From positions 59,936,448-60,000,447 of the forward strand of contig NC_084835.1 in assembly GCF_033115175.1 (NCBI RefSeq): DNA of 64,000 nucleotides. Direction: 5' to 3'. The stretch comes from Lepus europaeus. Taxonomy: Eukaryota > Chordata > Mammalia > Lagomorpha > Leporidae. The notes under the pieces are model-generated. The model was not told the DNA's origin, ran no database searches, and saw only the letters and a list, made by a program, of their open reading frames with translations. Every line of letters starts with the position of its first letter. The first letter of the stretch is position 1. Positions 42,030-53,958 of this stretch are shown in pieces. Made by a program: the position numbers and the translations under genes.

Positions 42030-42934
42030 CTGTGGACTGACATAGTTTTCCAGGCAGGGAGAGCTGGTATGTAGGAAAGGAAGTGTTGCCGGTCACCGAG
42101 GGGAGGGCGGTTGGTGCAGTGAGTCCCTTGGGTTCGTTTCCTCAGTTTGGTATAGAAATAAAAAGCTGGGAAACAACTTGCAAAGAGGCAGACACTTTCA
42201 TTTGATTGACAAGCGACAGAGAAAGCATCTGGTCTGAGAGGAGAGTAGGCGGAGCGCCCGAGCGGGACACTGGCTTTGAGGAAGTGTCCCGGGTTTTTAA
42301 GGCATTGCTATCCGTTCATTGGGTCATCCTATCGGGGGTGCCCATTGGCAGGGGGTTTCACATACGTATGTTGACTGTCTTGGGGCTCATGGGGACAGCG
42401 GGGACCTCCTGGAGACTGTCTCCTTAGGGGCTCAGACCCCCTCTTCTGCTGGCTCTGGGTGAAAGATTGCAGCCACCCTGAATGTGTGATTTAAAGCCGT
42501 AAGGTGGTCTGGATCTCTGGGAGCCGATCTGACAAATGTTTTGAAAGATGAAACATCACCCTCGCAAACATCTACTGTACTCATTGATCTCGGGGTCCCA
42601 GGCTTCAGGGGGCACCATGAAGTCCTCTTCGCACTGCAACCTGGCTGAAAGCCTCTGGGAGTGAATCTGCGTTTAAAAGAAGTCCGCGTTGCAGAGCATG
42701 GAGGAGCTCACACAGACCCTGGTTAAATCTAATCTTCCCCGCAGAAAGGGACTGAGCTAAAATCCTCAGTTTTGGGCAAGAAGCAGGCAACACACAGCAC
42801 AAAGGGAAGAGCTGAGCAAAGAACCACAGCGGTGCCGGGCAGCGCCCGCACGCCCTCGCACGCCCCGCTCTGCAGGCGGAGGGCTTTTTCGCAGGAGAGG
42901 ACTTCCTCAAGGGGAGGGCGGAGTTCAAGGCTGA

Positions 42935-42975
42935 TCCCCGGATGTTGGTCCCCGGATGTTGGTCCCCGGATGTGG
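42935..42975. repeat. Three tandem copies of a 14-base unit
   Basis: 'tccccggatgttgg' at 42935 and 42949, then a copy one base shorter at 42963. Confidence 0.9.
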
Positions 42976-43754
42976 AAAGGGGAGCATTTTCAAGCATGGG
43001 AAATAAAAGGAAGCACCCTACTTCGGACGGGTCCCAACCAGCTGAGAGTCATGGGAGCGCATTAAACCAAAGAAATGATCCCTAGGAGGCTGAACCGGGA
43101 GCATGAATCGGACCCTTGGTCCGTTCTCCAGCCTCTGGAAGAACAGTCTCCCTTCCCGGCCTGACGGGAGACACCGTGGGCAGCTCCTGTCCGAGGTAAA
43201 TCAACGCGCTGGACAGGGAAGCAATGTGCTAAAACATTTTCTGAGAGTCCCGGCAAGTCGCTTCAGGGAGAATTCTTCAGTTTCCCTCTGCGCAGGAAAG
43301 GCAGAAGGAGGAGAGTGGAAATAAAGGTCAAGGCCTCCTTTCTCGTTCACAAAAACAAACCAAGAGACGATACTGACCTTGCCCAGTTAAAGTTCAAAAC
43401 CGTGACTTCCCCTTAAAACAGCAGCCTTGCTGGTCGGAAGCATCTGAGTCCAGCACAGGTTAGTATCCTGGCTGTGCCACTCGGGCTTTGACTATGAGTG
43501 ACTTACTAAGATGGGAAGAGACAGCTCCGTCACCTTCGCTGCAGCCTCGCACCGGTCCTAACCCGGGAGGAAGTTGGATTGCGAGGTCTTCCCCGACTTC
43601 CGGAGCAGCGTCTGATGGTTGCGATCCACAGCCCACCGCTGGGGCAGGTGCGTGGGCTGCATGGAGTCCAGGAAGTGCTGGCGCCAGCGGATCCGGAGCT
43701 GCATGAGGGAGGGCTAAATATCTTTTAATTCTACTTTTTCATTGAGCTTTTCCA

Positions 43755-43815
43755 AGTACCCTCGTTACTGAGTATGTACTACATACCAGGTACTGTTGAA
43801 GTGAGAGCAACTGCA
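43755..43815 (+). repeat. MIR-like relic
   Basis: 'gttactgagtatgtactaca' and 'taccaggtactgttgaag' follow the MIR core 'ttattgagcacctactatgtgccaggcactg'. Confidence 0.5.
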
Positions 43816-44142
43816 GAAGCTCGGGGATCTAGAGAATGAAGAATCACGCTGAGGATGTGAGAGTCTAGAATAAATAAGTGCGGCTGTCAAGTAAACGCGA
43901 CTTCACTTCAACTGAATGAAGAGCACTGTGGCCATATCTAGAACATCATCACAGCACCACTGTACGTGCCTATCGAGGAAAACAAATCTGTCACTTAAAG
44001 ACAACTTTTGGAAGATGTACCAAGTGAAGCAACTGGTAAGCAATTTTAAACGTCTCAGATCTCATCTCTGTTTTAAGATCAGGATCCCATGGCCAGGATG
44101 GTGGTGCTTCCATTATCCAACAACCTCAAAACAAAAGTCCTG

Positions 44143-44466
44143 GGCAGGCGCTCTGGCATAGCAGGTAAAGCCTCTGCCTGTGGCGCCAGCATCCCATATG
44201 GGCGCCAGTTCAAGTCCTGGCTGTTACACTTCCAATCCAGCTCTCTGCTATGGCCTCGGAAAGCAGTACAAGATGGCTTAAGTCCTCAGGCCCCTGTGCC
44301 CACGTGGGAGACCCAGAAGAAGCTCCTGGCTTCGGATCGGCACAGCTCTGGCCATTGTGGCCCATTGGGGAGTGAACCATCGGATGGAAGATCTCTCTCT
44401 CTCTCTGCCTCTCCTCTCTCTGTGTAACTCTGACTTTCAAATAAATAAATTAATTTAAAAAACCCC
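44143..44466 (+). mobile_element. CSINE, older subfamily, with TSD
   Basis: 'ggcaggcgctctggcatagc' to 'ctttcaaataaataaattaa'. Perfect TSD 'acaaaagtcctg' (44131-44142, 44467-44478). Confidence 0.95.
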
Positions 44467-44555
44467 ACAAAAGTCCTGAACACACTGATTCTGTTCCTTA
44501 GAGAGGAGATTGGGCTAAAGATGACAGTTTCTGTTAATTAAAAAAAAGATAACTC

Positions 44556-44850
44556 ATTTTTTTTTCACAGGCGGCAAGTCACAGAGATATACAGAGAGCT
44601 TCCTTCCAGTGGTTCATTCCCCAAATGTCTACAATGGCTGGCCCTCAGCTAGGCTGAAGCCAGGCCCAGAAATTTAATCCAGTTCTCCCACATGAGTGGC
44701 AGGGACCCAAGTACTTGAGCCATCACTTGGCACTTTCTAGAGTGTGTAGTGGCTGGAAGCTGGAATCAGGAACAGAGCTGGGACTATAATGGAGGCACTT
44801 TGGATGTAGGGATCACAATTGACATCTTAACCCCTGAGCCAAGCACCCAA
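44556..44850 (-). mobile_element. Decayed CSINE
   Basis: 'cacaggcggcaagtcacaga', 'ggttcattccccaaatgtct' and 'cttaacccctgagccaagca'. Confidence 0.75.
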
Positions 44851-44959
44851 TAACACAAACAGCTCTGTGTGGGAACTGTAGTGTCTGGAGGAACAGAAGG
44901 GAGCTGTCCACTTTTCATAGCCAGAGCAACCTCAGAAATGGACTTAAAATACCGACCTC

Positions 44960-45285
44960 TTGGAGCAGGCATTTGGCTAGGATACCAGTGGTTGGGGTAC
45001 CAGTTGGGATGTCCGTGTCCCACACTGGAGTGCTTGACTTTGATACCTGGCTTTGGATCTTGTTCCTGAGCTCAGCTTCCTGCTAGTGCAGACCCCAAAA
45101 GGCGCAGCAATGGCCTAGGTAGTTGGGCCCCTGCCACCCATGGGAGACCTGGATTGAGTTCCTGGCTCCCAGCTTTGGTCTGGTCCAGCACTGACTCTTG
45201 GAAAGCGAACCAGTTAGTGGGAGTTCTATATCTATATCTGTATTGCTCTTCTTTCTCTCAGATAAGTAATTTTGTAAACAAAAAG
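44960..45285 (+). mobile_element. Decayed CSINE
   Basis: 'ttggagcaggcatttggcta', 'gtgcagaccccaaaaggcgc' and 'gacctggattgagttcctgg' to 'tctctcagataagtaa'. Confidence 0.75.
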
Positions 45286-45529
45286 TATGGAGGTCTATGG
45301 GATGGGAATGTGCCCCCTTTTCTCTCCTGGGGACGTTTCCATGGAGATGAACTTCCTGACTTCCTCAGTCCTGAGAACAGGCAAGTGTTGCCCACACTCA
45401 AGCAGGAAGGACTCAGTTGTTTTGTTTTCTGCAAGGACTACACACATTATCTTCATTCTCAGTGGAAATCAGCTCTTTGTCCCATTCTATATATTTGTCT
45501 TATTGTCACTATTTCAAAGGGCCCACTTT

Positions 45530-45855
45530 TTTTTTTAACATTTATTTTATTTATTTGAAAGTCAGAGTTACAGAGAGAGGTAGAGACAGAGAGAGGTCTT
45601 CCATCCGCTGGTTCACTTCCCAGATGGCGGCGACGGCCAGAGTTGTGCCGATCCAGAGCCAGGAGCCAGGAGCTTCTTCCGGGTCTCCCACGTGGGTGCA
45701 GGAGCTCAAGGACTTGGGCCATAGTCCACTGCTATCCCAGGCCATAGCAGAGAGCTGGATTGGAAGAGGAGCAACCGGGACTAGAACCAGTGCCCATATG
45801 GGATGCTGGCACTTCAGGTCAGGGCTTTAATCCACTGCGCCACAGCGCTGGCCCC
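45530..45855 (-). mobile_element. CSINE, older subfamily, with TSD
   Basis: 'ttaacatttattttatttat' to 'gcgccacagcgctggcccc'. TSD 'agggcccacttt' (45518-45529) against 'agggccaacttt' (45856-45867). Confidence 0.94.
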
Positions 45856-45867
45856 AGGGCCAACTTT

Positions 45868-47498
45868 CTAAGTCTGCAGTATCAGTAACGTGTATCCAAA
45901 TTGGAGGAGCCAGGAACCAGGATTTCACCTGGGGCAGCAAGACAGAGGGGACACTTTGTGTGAAGTGGTCAGAAATGGAGTCAGTTTGACAAGAAGCACA
46001 GCTGGTAAGCTCATAGCTAATTCATCTATTACAATAGGTGGAAGACAACCACAAAGCATCACCTGTTAGAAAATTTCATTAGATGCCAAAATTAAATAGC
46101 GAAGCTCCAGGATCATTCAGACCCTTCTTTGCTATATCCTCTTTCAGTGAGCACAGAACTAAAAGGCAAATAGGAAGTATTAGAAATACAAAGAAATATT
46201 TATAAAGGGCACAAGGGTTCCAAGGAACATGTTCTATAAAGAGCAAATGTTCTCAGTTGGACAACAGTAATGGGAAACATTGTGACACTAATGCTTGTTG
46301 CAGTTGAAGTGACACTTGTGTATCCACTATCCTCCTTGATCCTCACTACCATCTCAAGGCTGTTCTGGGAGCTATCCCCTTGCTCATTCTAGAGACAGAA
46401 TCAAGGATCAGGCAGCTCTGGGAGTAAGCAAATGGCACACTCAAAATGAGTGATTTGAGGATAGTTTATCAAAGGGGCCATTTTTATTTGCATGGGCGGG
46501 ATTGGGGGAAGCAACATCAGAGAGCTGTTACCCTCTGTTGGTCTGAAGGTGCAAAGGGAAGCAGGTAGCAGAACACAGGCTCCCTGATAGGAGCTGTCAG
46601 TGAGGGATGCAGCCATCCATAGCAATGTGGTTGGGAATCTATCTGTACCTTGTCCTCTCTCTTGGTGGCCTTCTGACCTGAGAAGCTCACTTTCTTAGCT
46701 GAACCTAATCCAACGCCAGACAGCCAGGGAGGTGGGTTGATGCCATCCTCACAGTCAGCCCCAGCCTCCTGGGACACAGAGCAGGATGGAGCAGTGCAGA
46801 GGGCACTGGGGGACAAATGGAGGGTCCCACAGAGGTGGGTTAGGGGGTTCACTTGAGGTTGAGACAGAAGGGTCTTTAGATTCATTTAAATGTTCTCTCT
46901 CCACTGTTGAGCAGAGGATTGAGTAGGAGTTCATCAGGGTGTGAATGTGGCAGAAGAAATTTCTCTTGCTTCAATTCTGTGAAGATGAAAATTGCAACGG
47001 CTCATTGTGAAGGCGATGGTTCTAGTAGTCTCAATGTGGTCATTTATGCCTCAAGAATCCTAAATGGAGAATGGTCTTCAGCATGTGATGAAGAGAATGA
47101 AGCACAATGAGTAGGCAGCTGGCCCATCATCTCTCAATCTGTGCTTTCTAGGTTTCCATTAAAAATTAGAATGTCACGGTGATTAGAAGGAAATTTAACT
47201 GTATGTGTCATTTTTTATGGCCAGTAGAGGTGATAATTCTCTATCAGCTGGGCTTGCATCTGAAGAATACAGAATACAGACTCTTAAGGCTTCCTGGGCA
47301 TTTAAGAATGTAATGGGATCACAGTCAGCTGTCATGGTCCAGACCTCAACTTAATTGGGGAGGAGGACTTATTCTAGGTAAAATATTGGGAATCTGACTC
47401 CTTTTGGTTGATTTTTGAAAGCTAAAACTGAAACTTCATTCTTATTAAGTACATGGCATGTACTATAAATGGCTTTTGTGCAATTCTTAGACCAGATC
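45868..47498. other. Mostly single-copy stretch
   Basis: About 1.6 kb without a CSINE; one MIR-like relic. No coding sequence is recognised. Confidence 0.45.
46300..46440 (+). repeat. MIR-like relic
   Basis: 'ttgatcctcactaccatctc', 'ctatccccttgctcattcta' and 'gagtaagcaaatggcacac' follow the middle and 3' part of MIR. Confidence 0.45.
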
Positions 47499-47514
47499 AA
47501 GAATGATCCTTGCT

Positions 47515-47858
47515 GGCCGGCGCCGTGGCTTAACAGGCTAATCCTCCGCCTTGCGGCGCCGGCACACCGGGTTCTAGTCCCGGTCGGGGCGCCGGATTCT
47601 GTCCCGGTTGCCCCTCTTCCAGGCCAGCTCTCTGCTATGGCCCGGGAAGGCAGTGGAGGATGGCCCAAGTCCTTGGGCCCTGCACCCGCATGCGAGACCA
47701 GGAGAAGCACCTGGCTCCTGGCTTCGGATCAGCGAGATGCGCTGGCCGTGGCGGGCATTGGAGGGTGAACCAATGGCAAAGGAAGACCTTTCTCTCTGTC
47801 TCGCTCTCTCACTATCCACTCTGCCTGTCAAAAAAAAAAAAAATTTAAAAAAAATTAA
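47515..47858 (+). mobile_element. Young CSINE with 16-bp TSD
   Basis: 'ggccggcgccgtggcttaac' to 'ctgcctgtc' and an A/T tail. Perfect TSD 'aagaatgatccttgct' (47499-47514, 47859-47874). The sequence is close to the apparent consensus. Confidence 0.97.
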
Positions 47859-47969
47859 AAGAATGATCCTTGCTAGTAGCTTTTGAAGTGTCTGTACATG
47901 GTCACTTAAACTCCTAGAGAAGGTAAAATTTGAGAAATGAGAATTTCCTCAATAAAATTGAGAGTATTG

Positions 47970-48215
47970 GGGCACCTGTTTGAGTCCTGGCTGCTCCACT
48001 TCTGATTTAGCCTCCTGCTAATGTATCTGGAAGATGGCCCATACTTGGGCCCCTGACACCTGTTTGGGAGACCTGGATGGAGTTCTGGACTCCTGGCTTT
48101 GACCTGGTCTAGCCCTGGCCATTGCAGCCATTTGGGGAGTGGACCAGCAGGTGGAAGATAGATCTCTCTCTCTCTCTCTCTCTCTGCCTTTCAAATAAAA
48201 TTTTAAAAATAATCT
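47970..48215 (+). mobile_element. 5'-truncated CSINE
   Basis: Begins 'ggggcacctgtttgagtcct', so most of the tRNA-like head before the B-box is missing, then runs to 'ctttcaaataaaattt'. Confidence 0.85.
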
Positions 48216-48454
48216 TAAAAAAACCCTCAGAGTATCAACTATGACATAAACTTTACTTGTGGAAAATATAGGAAACCATGAAACAGGAAGGGCTATTGCA
48301 GACTGGATCCATGACTCTTGGGAAATGGCTAAGCCATTGAAACAAAAAGATAAAACACGACATTGAAGGGATTCACCGGGAAATGAAGACCGTTTTGGAG
48401 ATCCCCAAATCTCCAGGGTGGGCAAGCGAGGCTGGCGAGCCGTGATGATGGAAC

Positions 48455-48580
48455 CTGCCACTTTAGCTGTGACATCTCAGCATGTCACTGAGCTGATCCT
48501 GGCTTTGTTCTTACCTGTCAAATGAGGAGCATACTTGCCTTTTTCTTTATCCTTGTGAAGATCAAATGAGAACACGGGTG
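48455..48580 (-). repeat. MIR-like relic
   Basis: 'catgtcactgagctgatcct', 'ttacctgtcaaatgaggagc' and 'gaagatcaaatgagaacacg' follow reversed MIR. Confidence 0.5.
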
Positions 48581-48756
48581 TGAGAGTGTCATGTAAATAG
48601 TTTTAGGCCTACAAAAGTAAGGTATTATTTTTGCTTAATTCAAAGCATTTTCTCAGAAGGTGTAGAAATATACCATGTACACTGCATTTTGAAATCCTTA
48701 AATCCTCGTGTTTACTGGTATGGGTACAGTTCCAGGGTTCTCTTGAGTAGCTTTCT

Positions 48757-49098
48757 TTCTTTCTTTCTTTCTAAAGATTAATTTTATTTATTTGAAAGAC
48801 AGAGTTACAGAGAGAGGTAGAGATAGAGAGAGAGGGGGGTCTTCCATCCTCTGGTTCACTCCCCAGGTGGCCGCAATGGCTGGAGCTCTGCCGATCTGAA
48901 GCCAGGAGCCAGGTGTTTCTTCTGGGTCTCCCATGTGGGTGCAGGGGCCCAAAGACTTGGGCCATCTTCTACTGATTTCTCAGGCTATAACAGAGAGCTG
49001 GATCAGAAGTGAAGCAGTCCGGACTAGAACTGGCACCCATATGGGATGCCGGCACTTCAGTCCAGGGCTTTAACCTACAGTGCCACAGTACCGGCCCC
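48757..49098 (-). mobile_element. CSINE, older subfamily, with TSD
   Basis: A (CTTT)n run at 48751-48771 leads into 'aaagattaattttatttatt'; it ends 'gccacagtaccggccccc'. TSD 'cttgagtagctttct' (48742-48756) against 'cttgagtaggtttct' (49099-49113). Confidence 0.94.
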
Positions 49099-49146
49099 CT
49101 TGAGTAGGTTTCTTATAACCATATATGGCTTAGACATATGATTCTG

Positions 49147-49468
49147 GGGGCTGGTATTGTGGTTTAATGGGTTAAGTTGCCGCCTATGATGCCGCCATCT
49201 CACATGGGCACTGGTTCAAGTCCTGGCTGTTCCACCTCCAATCCAGTTCCCTGCTAATGCACCTGAGAGAGTAGCAGAGGATGGCCCAAGTGATTGGGCT
49301 CCTGCACCCATGTGGGAGACCTGAATGAAGCTCCTAGCTTCCACCTGGCCCACCCTCAGTTGTTGTGGACATTGGGGAGTAAACCAGCAGATGGAAGACC
49401 TCTCTCAGTGTCTCTCCTTCTCTCTTTCTATAACTCTTTCAAATAAGTAAAATAAACATTAAAAAAGG
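49147..49468 (+). mobile_element. CSINE, older subfamily
   Basis: 'gggggctggtattgtggttt' to 'ctttcaaataagtaaaataa'. A short flanking repeat 'atatgatt' is present on both sides. Confidence 0.9.
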
Positions 49469-50061
49469 AAATATGATTTTTGCATTAAATATACATTCTT
49501 CTTAAGTGGAAAACAAGCAGAGGTTTATTGTCAACCAACCACCAGGCTTTGGGTGCCATATTGGGAGCTAGGATAGATGCCCAACTCCATTCTCGGACGA
49601 GGAAGGAGTAAGGAGCCAGAGTACCCCAGAGAGGCTGTTTGTACCCAGAGGAGGAAAAACATGGACCTGTAGAAATGACTCTAGACCCATCTAGTTGGGC
49701 CCAGAGCTGGGATTCTGGATGGAGGATGGGCAGCCTTCGCAATGAGTGTGGCCAAGCAGAGTGAACTTGGACATGCAGCCTTTAGCCACCCTTCCGCTGC
49801 AGACTGCCCTGCTTTCTAGATCGACATCCAGCTGGTCTGTTGCTCTCAGAACTAATCCCCCACTGGCCCTGCCTGGTGCCTGAGGGCAATGTCCATCCCT
49901 CCTTCCCCAGACAGAACCTCCTGAGATTCATACAGCCCCTGGCCTACCTAGCCCTCAGCCATTTACTGGGGGCCGCCATAATCCTGCTTTTTAAATCTCA
50001 GCTTTGCTATGATCATTTTTAAGGTTTTATTTTGTTTTTAATTGACACGTAAGAATTGTAC
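49469..50061. other. Single-copy spacer
   Basis: About 590 bases with no supported feature. Confidence 0.45.
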
Positions 50062-50372
50062 AGGGAACAGCATTGTGGCATAGAAGGTAATGCCTCCACA
50101 TGTAATGCCAGCATCCCATAGGGGTGCTGGTTTGTGTCCCAGCTACTCCACTTCCAATCCACTTCCCTGACAATGGCCTGGGAAAGTGACTTTGGCCCCT
50201 GCCACCTACATGGAGACCCAGATGAAGCTCCTGCCTCCTGGCTTTGGCCTGGCCCAACACTGGCCGCTGTGGCCATCGGGGGAGTCAACCAGCAGATAGA
50301 AGATTTCTCTCTCTGTCTCTCCCTCTCTCTCTGAAATTCTGACTTTCAAATAAATAAATCTTTTAAAAAAGG
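50062..50372 (+). mobile_element. CSINE, older subfamily
   Basis: 'gggaacagcattgtggcata' to 'ctttcaaataaataaatctt'. The flanks 'ggaattgt' and 'agaattgt' suggest a decayed TSD. Confidence 0.9.
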
Positions 50373-50457
50373 AATTGTTCATATTTATGGGGCATAGTAT
50401 AATGTTTCATGTGCACATTGTGTAGTGATCTATTATAGTATTAGCATGACATTACCT

Positions 50458-50774
50458 TTTTTTTTTTAAAAAAGATTTATTTATTGATTTGAAAGGCAGA
50501 GAGGCAGAGAGAGAGGTCTTCCATCCACTGGTTCACTCCCCAGAAGGCTGCAATGGCCAGAGCTGTGCCAATCTGAAGCCAGGAGCCGTGAGCTTCTTCC
50601 GGGTTTCCCACATGGGTGCAAGGGCCCAAGGACTTGGGCCATCTTGTACTACTTTCCGAGGCCATAGCCGAGAGCTGGATAGGAAGTGGCACAGCCAGGA
50701 CTCGAACCGGTGCCCATATGGGATGCCAGCACTGTAAGCATTGGCTTTACCCACTACGCCACAGCGCCAGACCC
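50458..50774 (-). mobile_element. CSINE, older subfamily
   Basis: T run and 'aaaaaagatttatttattga' to 'cgccacagcgccagaccc'. It keeps 'gactcgaaccggtgcccata' from the B-box region. Confidence 0.93.
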
Positions 50775-51220
50775 TCACTTCTAACATTTATCATTTCCTT
50801 GTGGTGAGAATGTTCAGAACCTGTCTTCTGGTGATTGAAGTTAGCCTATTGTGCTAAAAAGCTGTCCCAGAGATGAGCCTCTAGGAAGGCTCAGGCTGGA
50901 TTCTTCCCTTGTCGGGTCAAGTCTTGACCCAAATACTCCTAGGTTCCCAGACGCCTGACTCACCCTGTTCACCCATACTTAGGCTTTGCCCTCACATTGG
51001 GCAAAGTCAGCAGAAATGGGAGGTTTGAGCCTGTGCAGGAGGGCATGGGGGTGCAGGGCGCAACTTTGCACCTGCCTCCTTCCTTTAGGCACAGGACAGC
51101 AGCAACCCCAGGAGGTGGGCAGGGCAGGGCCAGGAAGCTGACCTCCCAAGAAAACCAACTCTGTTCTGTATAAAAGTTTTACAGATTTTAAGGTTTTAGG
51201 TTGCACTCCCTCACACTACT
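50775..51220. other. Single-copy spacer
   Basis: About 450 bases with no supported feature. Confidence 0.45.
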
Positions 51221-51231
51221 GCTGGTAAATT

Positions 51232-51557
51232 CTTTTAAGATTTATTTTTATTTTATTTGAAAGACAGAGTTACAGAGAGAGATAGAGACAGAGAGAGGTC
51301 TTCCATCTGCGGGTTCACTCCCCAGATGGCTGCAATGGTCGGAGCTGAGCCAATTTGAAGCCAGGAGCCAGGAATTTCTTCTGGGTCTCCCACGTGGGTG
51401 CAGGGGCCCAAGGACTTGGGCCATCTTCTACTGCTTTCCCAGGCCATAGCAGAGAGCTGGATCGGAAGAGGAACAGCCAGGACTAGAACCGGCGCCTATT
51501 GGGATGCCAGTGCTTCAGACCAGGGCATTAACCCACTGCGCCACAGCACTGTCCCCA
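51232..51557 (-). mobile_element. CSINE, older subfamily
   Basis: 'tcttttaagatttattttta' to 'gcgccacagcactgtcccc'. Approximate TSD 'gctggtaaatt' (51221-51231) and 'gctggcaattt' (51560-51570). Confidence 0.93.
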
Positions 51558-51651
51558 GTGCTGGCAATTTAACCTAAGATTTAAAAGGCTTGTTCAAGTG
51601 CGATAGTGTACTTTGCCTATGAATGTTATTAATCTAGTATCATATATATTT

Positions 51652-51925
51652 TTAAAAATTATGTATTTATTTGAGAGGCAGAGAGACAGACTGAATGAAC
51701 TTCCATCCACTGATCACTCCCTAAATGCCTGCCATGATTGGGACTGGACCAGGCTGAAGTAGAGAGCAAGGAACTCAGTCCAGGTGTACCATGTGGGTGG
51801 CAGGAACCCAATTAACTTGGGATACCACCTGCAGCTTCCCAGGGTCTACATTAGCAGGAAGCTGGAACCAGGAGCCGGAGCTGAGCATCAAACCTCGGCA
51901 CTCCGATGAGTCTTAGATGCACACG
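51652..51925 (-). mobile_element. Decayed CSINE
   Basis: 'aattatgtatttatttgaga', 'actccctaaatgcctgccat' and 'gagctgagcatcaaacctcg'. It has a short purine tract. Confidence 0.78.
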
Positions 51926-52132
51926 ACCCTCCCTTCTCAGACAGATGCTTTGCCATCAATGCTGCACACAAAGCACCTGCACACAGGTGCATGATGCCTT
52001 CTTCACCCTGGAGCCCCCTTGGAACTGTGGTGCCCTCACTAATCATTTCTGTTACACTAATCGCTGTTGTCATCATTACTCATCTTTATCCAAAAGCAGA
52101 GTGAGAATGAAAAACAGACATGAGGGTATGCA

Positions 52133-52457
52133 CTGGGGCGCAGGTGCAGTGGGTTAAGTTGTCACTTGCAACACTAGTACCAAGTATCTGAGTTCTGGTT
52201 CGAGTCCCAGTTGCTCCACTTCTGATCCAGCTCCTTGTTAACGCATCTAGGAAGGCAATAGCAGAAGGTCCAAGAACTTGGGCTCCCGCCACCCACCTGG
52301 GAGACCAAGATGGAGTTCCAGGCTCCTGGCCCAGCCCTGGCCATTGTGGTTATCTTGGGACTGAACCAGAGGATGGAAGATTTTTCTGTCTTTCCATCTC
52401 TCCCTGTCATTCTGCCTTTGAAATAAGTAAATAAATAAGTAAATCTTACAAAAATTG
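52133..52457 (+). mobile_element. CSINE, diverged older copy
   Basis: 'ctggggcgcaggtgcagtgg', a B-box-like 'ggttcgagtcc', and the tail 'ctttgaaataagtaaataaa'. Confidence 0.87.
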
Positions 52458-53171
52458 GACATAAGACTCTGAGACATGACAGAGTGAGGATTAGGGGATA
52501 CTTGGCATTGTAGTTGGTTGGAATACAGTCAACAAGTGAAGAGATCATGTAACAATTGAAAGCAAGGCTTCTACTGGAACCCAAACACTGAAAATGCTAA
52601 TACTCTTGTCCTGTCATGCAGCTGAATTAGTTTTTAACAAACATTGCCTCAGAAAGAGATCTTCCAGCAAACTAACTTATAAGCCTGCTGTAAATTCATG
52701 CCTAATATAACGTCTCTTTCCTGCAAAGAACAATAAAATGATTCAGTTGATGAGCACATAGAGAATGAATAGGAGTTTGGCATTAATGTGAACTACAAAC
52801 AAAGTCCTAAAATTAATGTGTGGTGAGAGACTGGTCTTTATGACAGCATATAAGAAAATGCACCCATAATAAATTTGCTCAAAGGATAAATGACTTTTTT
52901 TCTGCTGATAGCCCATCTGGCTGTCACCTTGAAATGAATATTTATTAAGGGAATCAAATAAAAGAATTTTAAGTCTACTGAAGAAATGTGTTTAAACACG
53001 TGTGATGACATAAATATAATAATAGATGATGAGATAGACTAAAGTTTTAAAATAATAGAATAAATCATATTCTTCAAAAAGAACATTTTAGGAATATGAA
53101 TTTATAGAAAATGTGTATAAAAAATATGATTTTAATTTTTTGTATCAGAATAAACTCATATTTTCCCCCCA
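52458..53171. other. AT-rich single-copy stretch, possible conserved non-coding DNA
   Basis: About 700 bases with no repeat recognised. It holds ATTA/TAAT-type cores and motifs such as 'cttttttctgctgatagc'. This is the type of sequence in which distal enhancers occur, but nothing here proves function. Confidence 0.35.
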
Positions 53172-53486
53172 AAGATTTACTTATTTATTTGAAATGAAGA
53201 GTGAAAGAGAGAGAGCTGGAGAGATGGAAAGAGAGATCTTCCATCCGTTGGTTCACTCCCCAAATGGCCACAATGGCCAGGCCAAAGCCAGAAACCTGAA
53301 AGTCATCTGGGTCTCCCACGTGGGTACAGGGACCCAAGGACTTGTGCCACAGTCTGCCACTTTCTCAGGTGCATTAGCAGGAAGCTGGATTGGAAGTGGA
53401 GTAGCCAAGTCTCCAGCTGGCACTCCCGTCAGGAATGCTGGCATTGCATGCAGTGGCTTAACTCATCTGTGCCACAATGCCAGCCT
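53172..53486 (-). mobile_element. CSINE, older subfamily
   Basis: 'ccaaagatttacttatttat' to 'gtgccacaatgccagcct'. Confidence 0.9.
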
Positions 53487-53596
53487 TGAATTACCTTTCA
53501 ATTCCACCCCCCGCCCCCCAACACACTGTACTCCCCTCCCCCACCATGGACTTTGTGAACAGTACCCTCATGTGTTTTGGGCATTTAATAGTTTTT

Positions 53597-53943
53597 TTTT
53601 TTTTTTTAAGATTTATTTATTTATTTGAAAAGCAGTTACAGAAAGGCAGAGACAGAGAGAGAGATAGACAGAGAGAGAGAGAGTCTTCCATCTGCTGGTT
53701 TACTCCCCAAATGGCTGCAACCACAGGAGCTGAGCAGATCCAAAGCTAGGAGCCAGGAGCTTCTTCCAGGTCTCTCACAGGAATGCAGGGGCCCAAGGAC
53801 TTGAGCCATCTTCTACTGCTTTCCCAGGCCATAGCAGAGAGCTGGATCCGAAGTGGAACATCCAGGACTCGAACTGGTGCCCATGTGGGATGCCAGAACT
53901 GCAGGTGGAGTCTCTATCCATTATGCCCCACAGCACTGGCCCC
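53597..53943 (-). mobile_element. CSINE, older subfamily, with TSD
   Basis: T run and 'aagatttatttatttatttg' to 'ccccacagcactggccccc'. TSD 'catttaatagttttt' (53582-53596) against 'catttaacagttctt' (53944-53958). Confidence 0.95.
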
Positions 53944-53958
53944 CATTTAACAGTTCTT

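Larger units (their letters stand above)
42030..44130. other. Single-copy stretch, CpG-richer at 42200-43710
   Basis: No CSINE for 2.1 kb. CpG is visibly commoner than elsewhere (for example 'cagcgcccgcacgccctcgc' at 42841), as in a weak or decaying CpG island. No splice-linked gene is recognised. A 49-codon minus-strand frame lies at 43556-43704. Confidence 0.4.

Noticed and set aside
42935-42975. CRISPR-like short repeats
   Set aside because: Three head-to-tail 14-base units without spacers, in a mammalian genome; an ordinary minisatellite.
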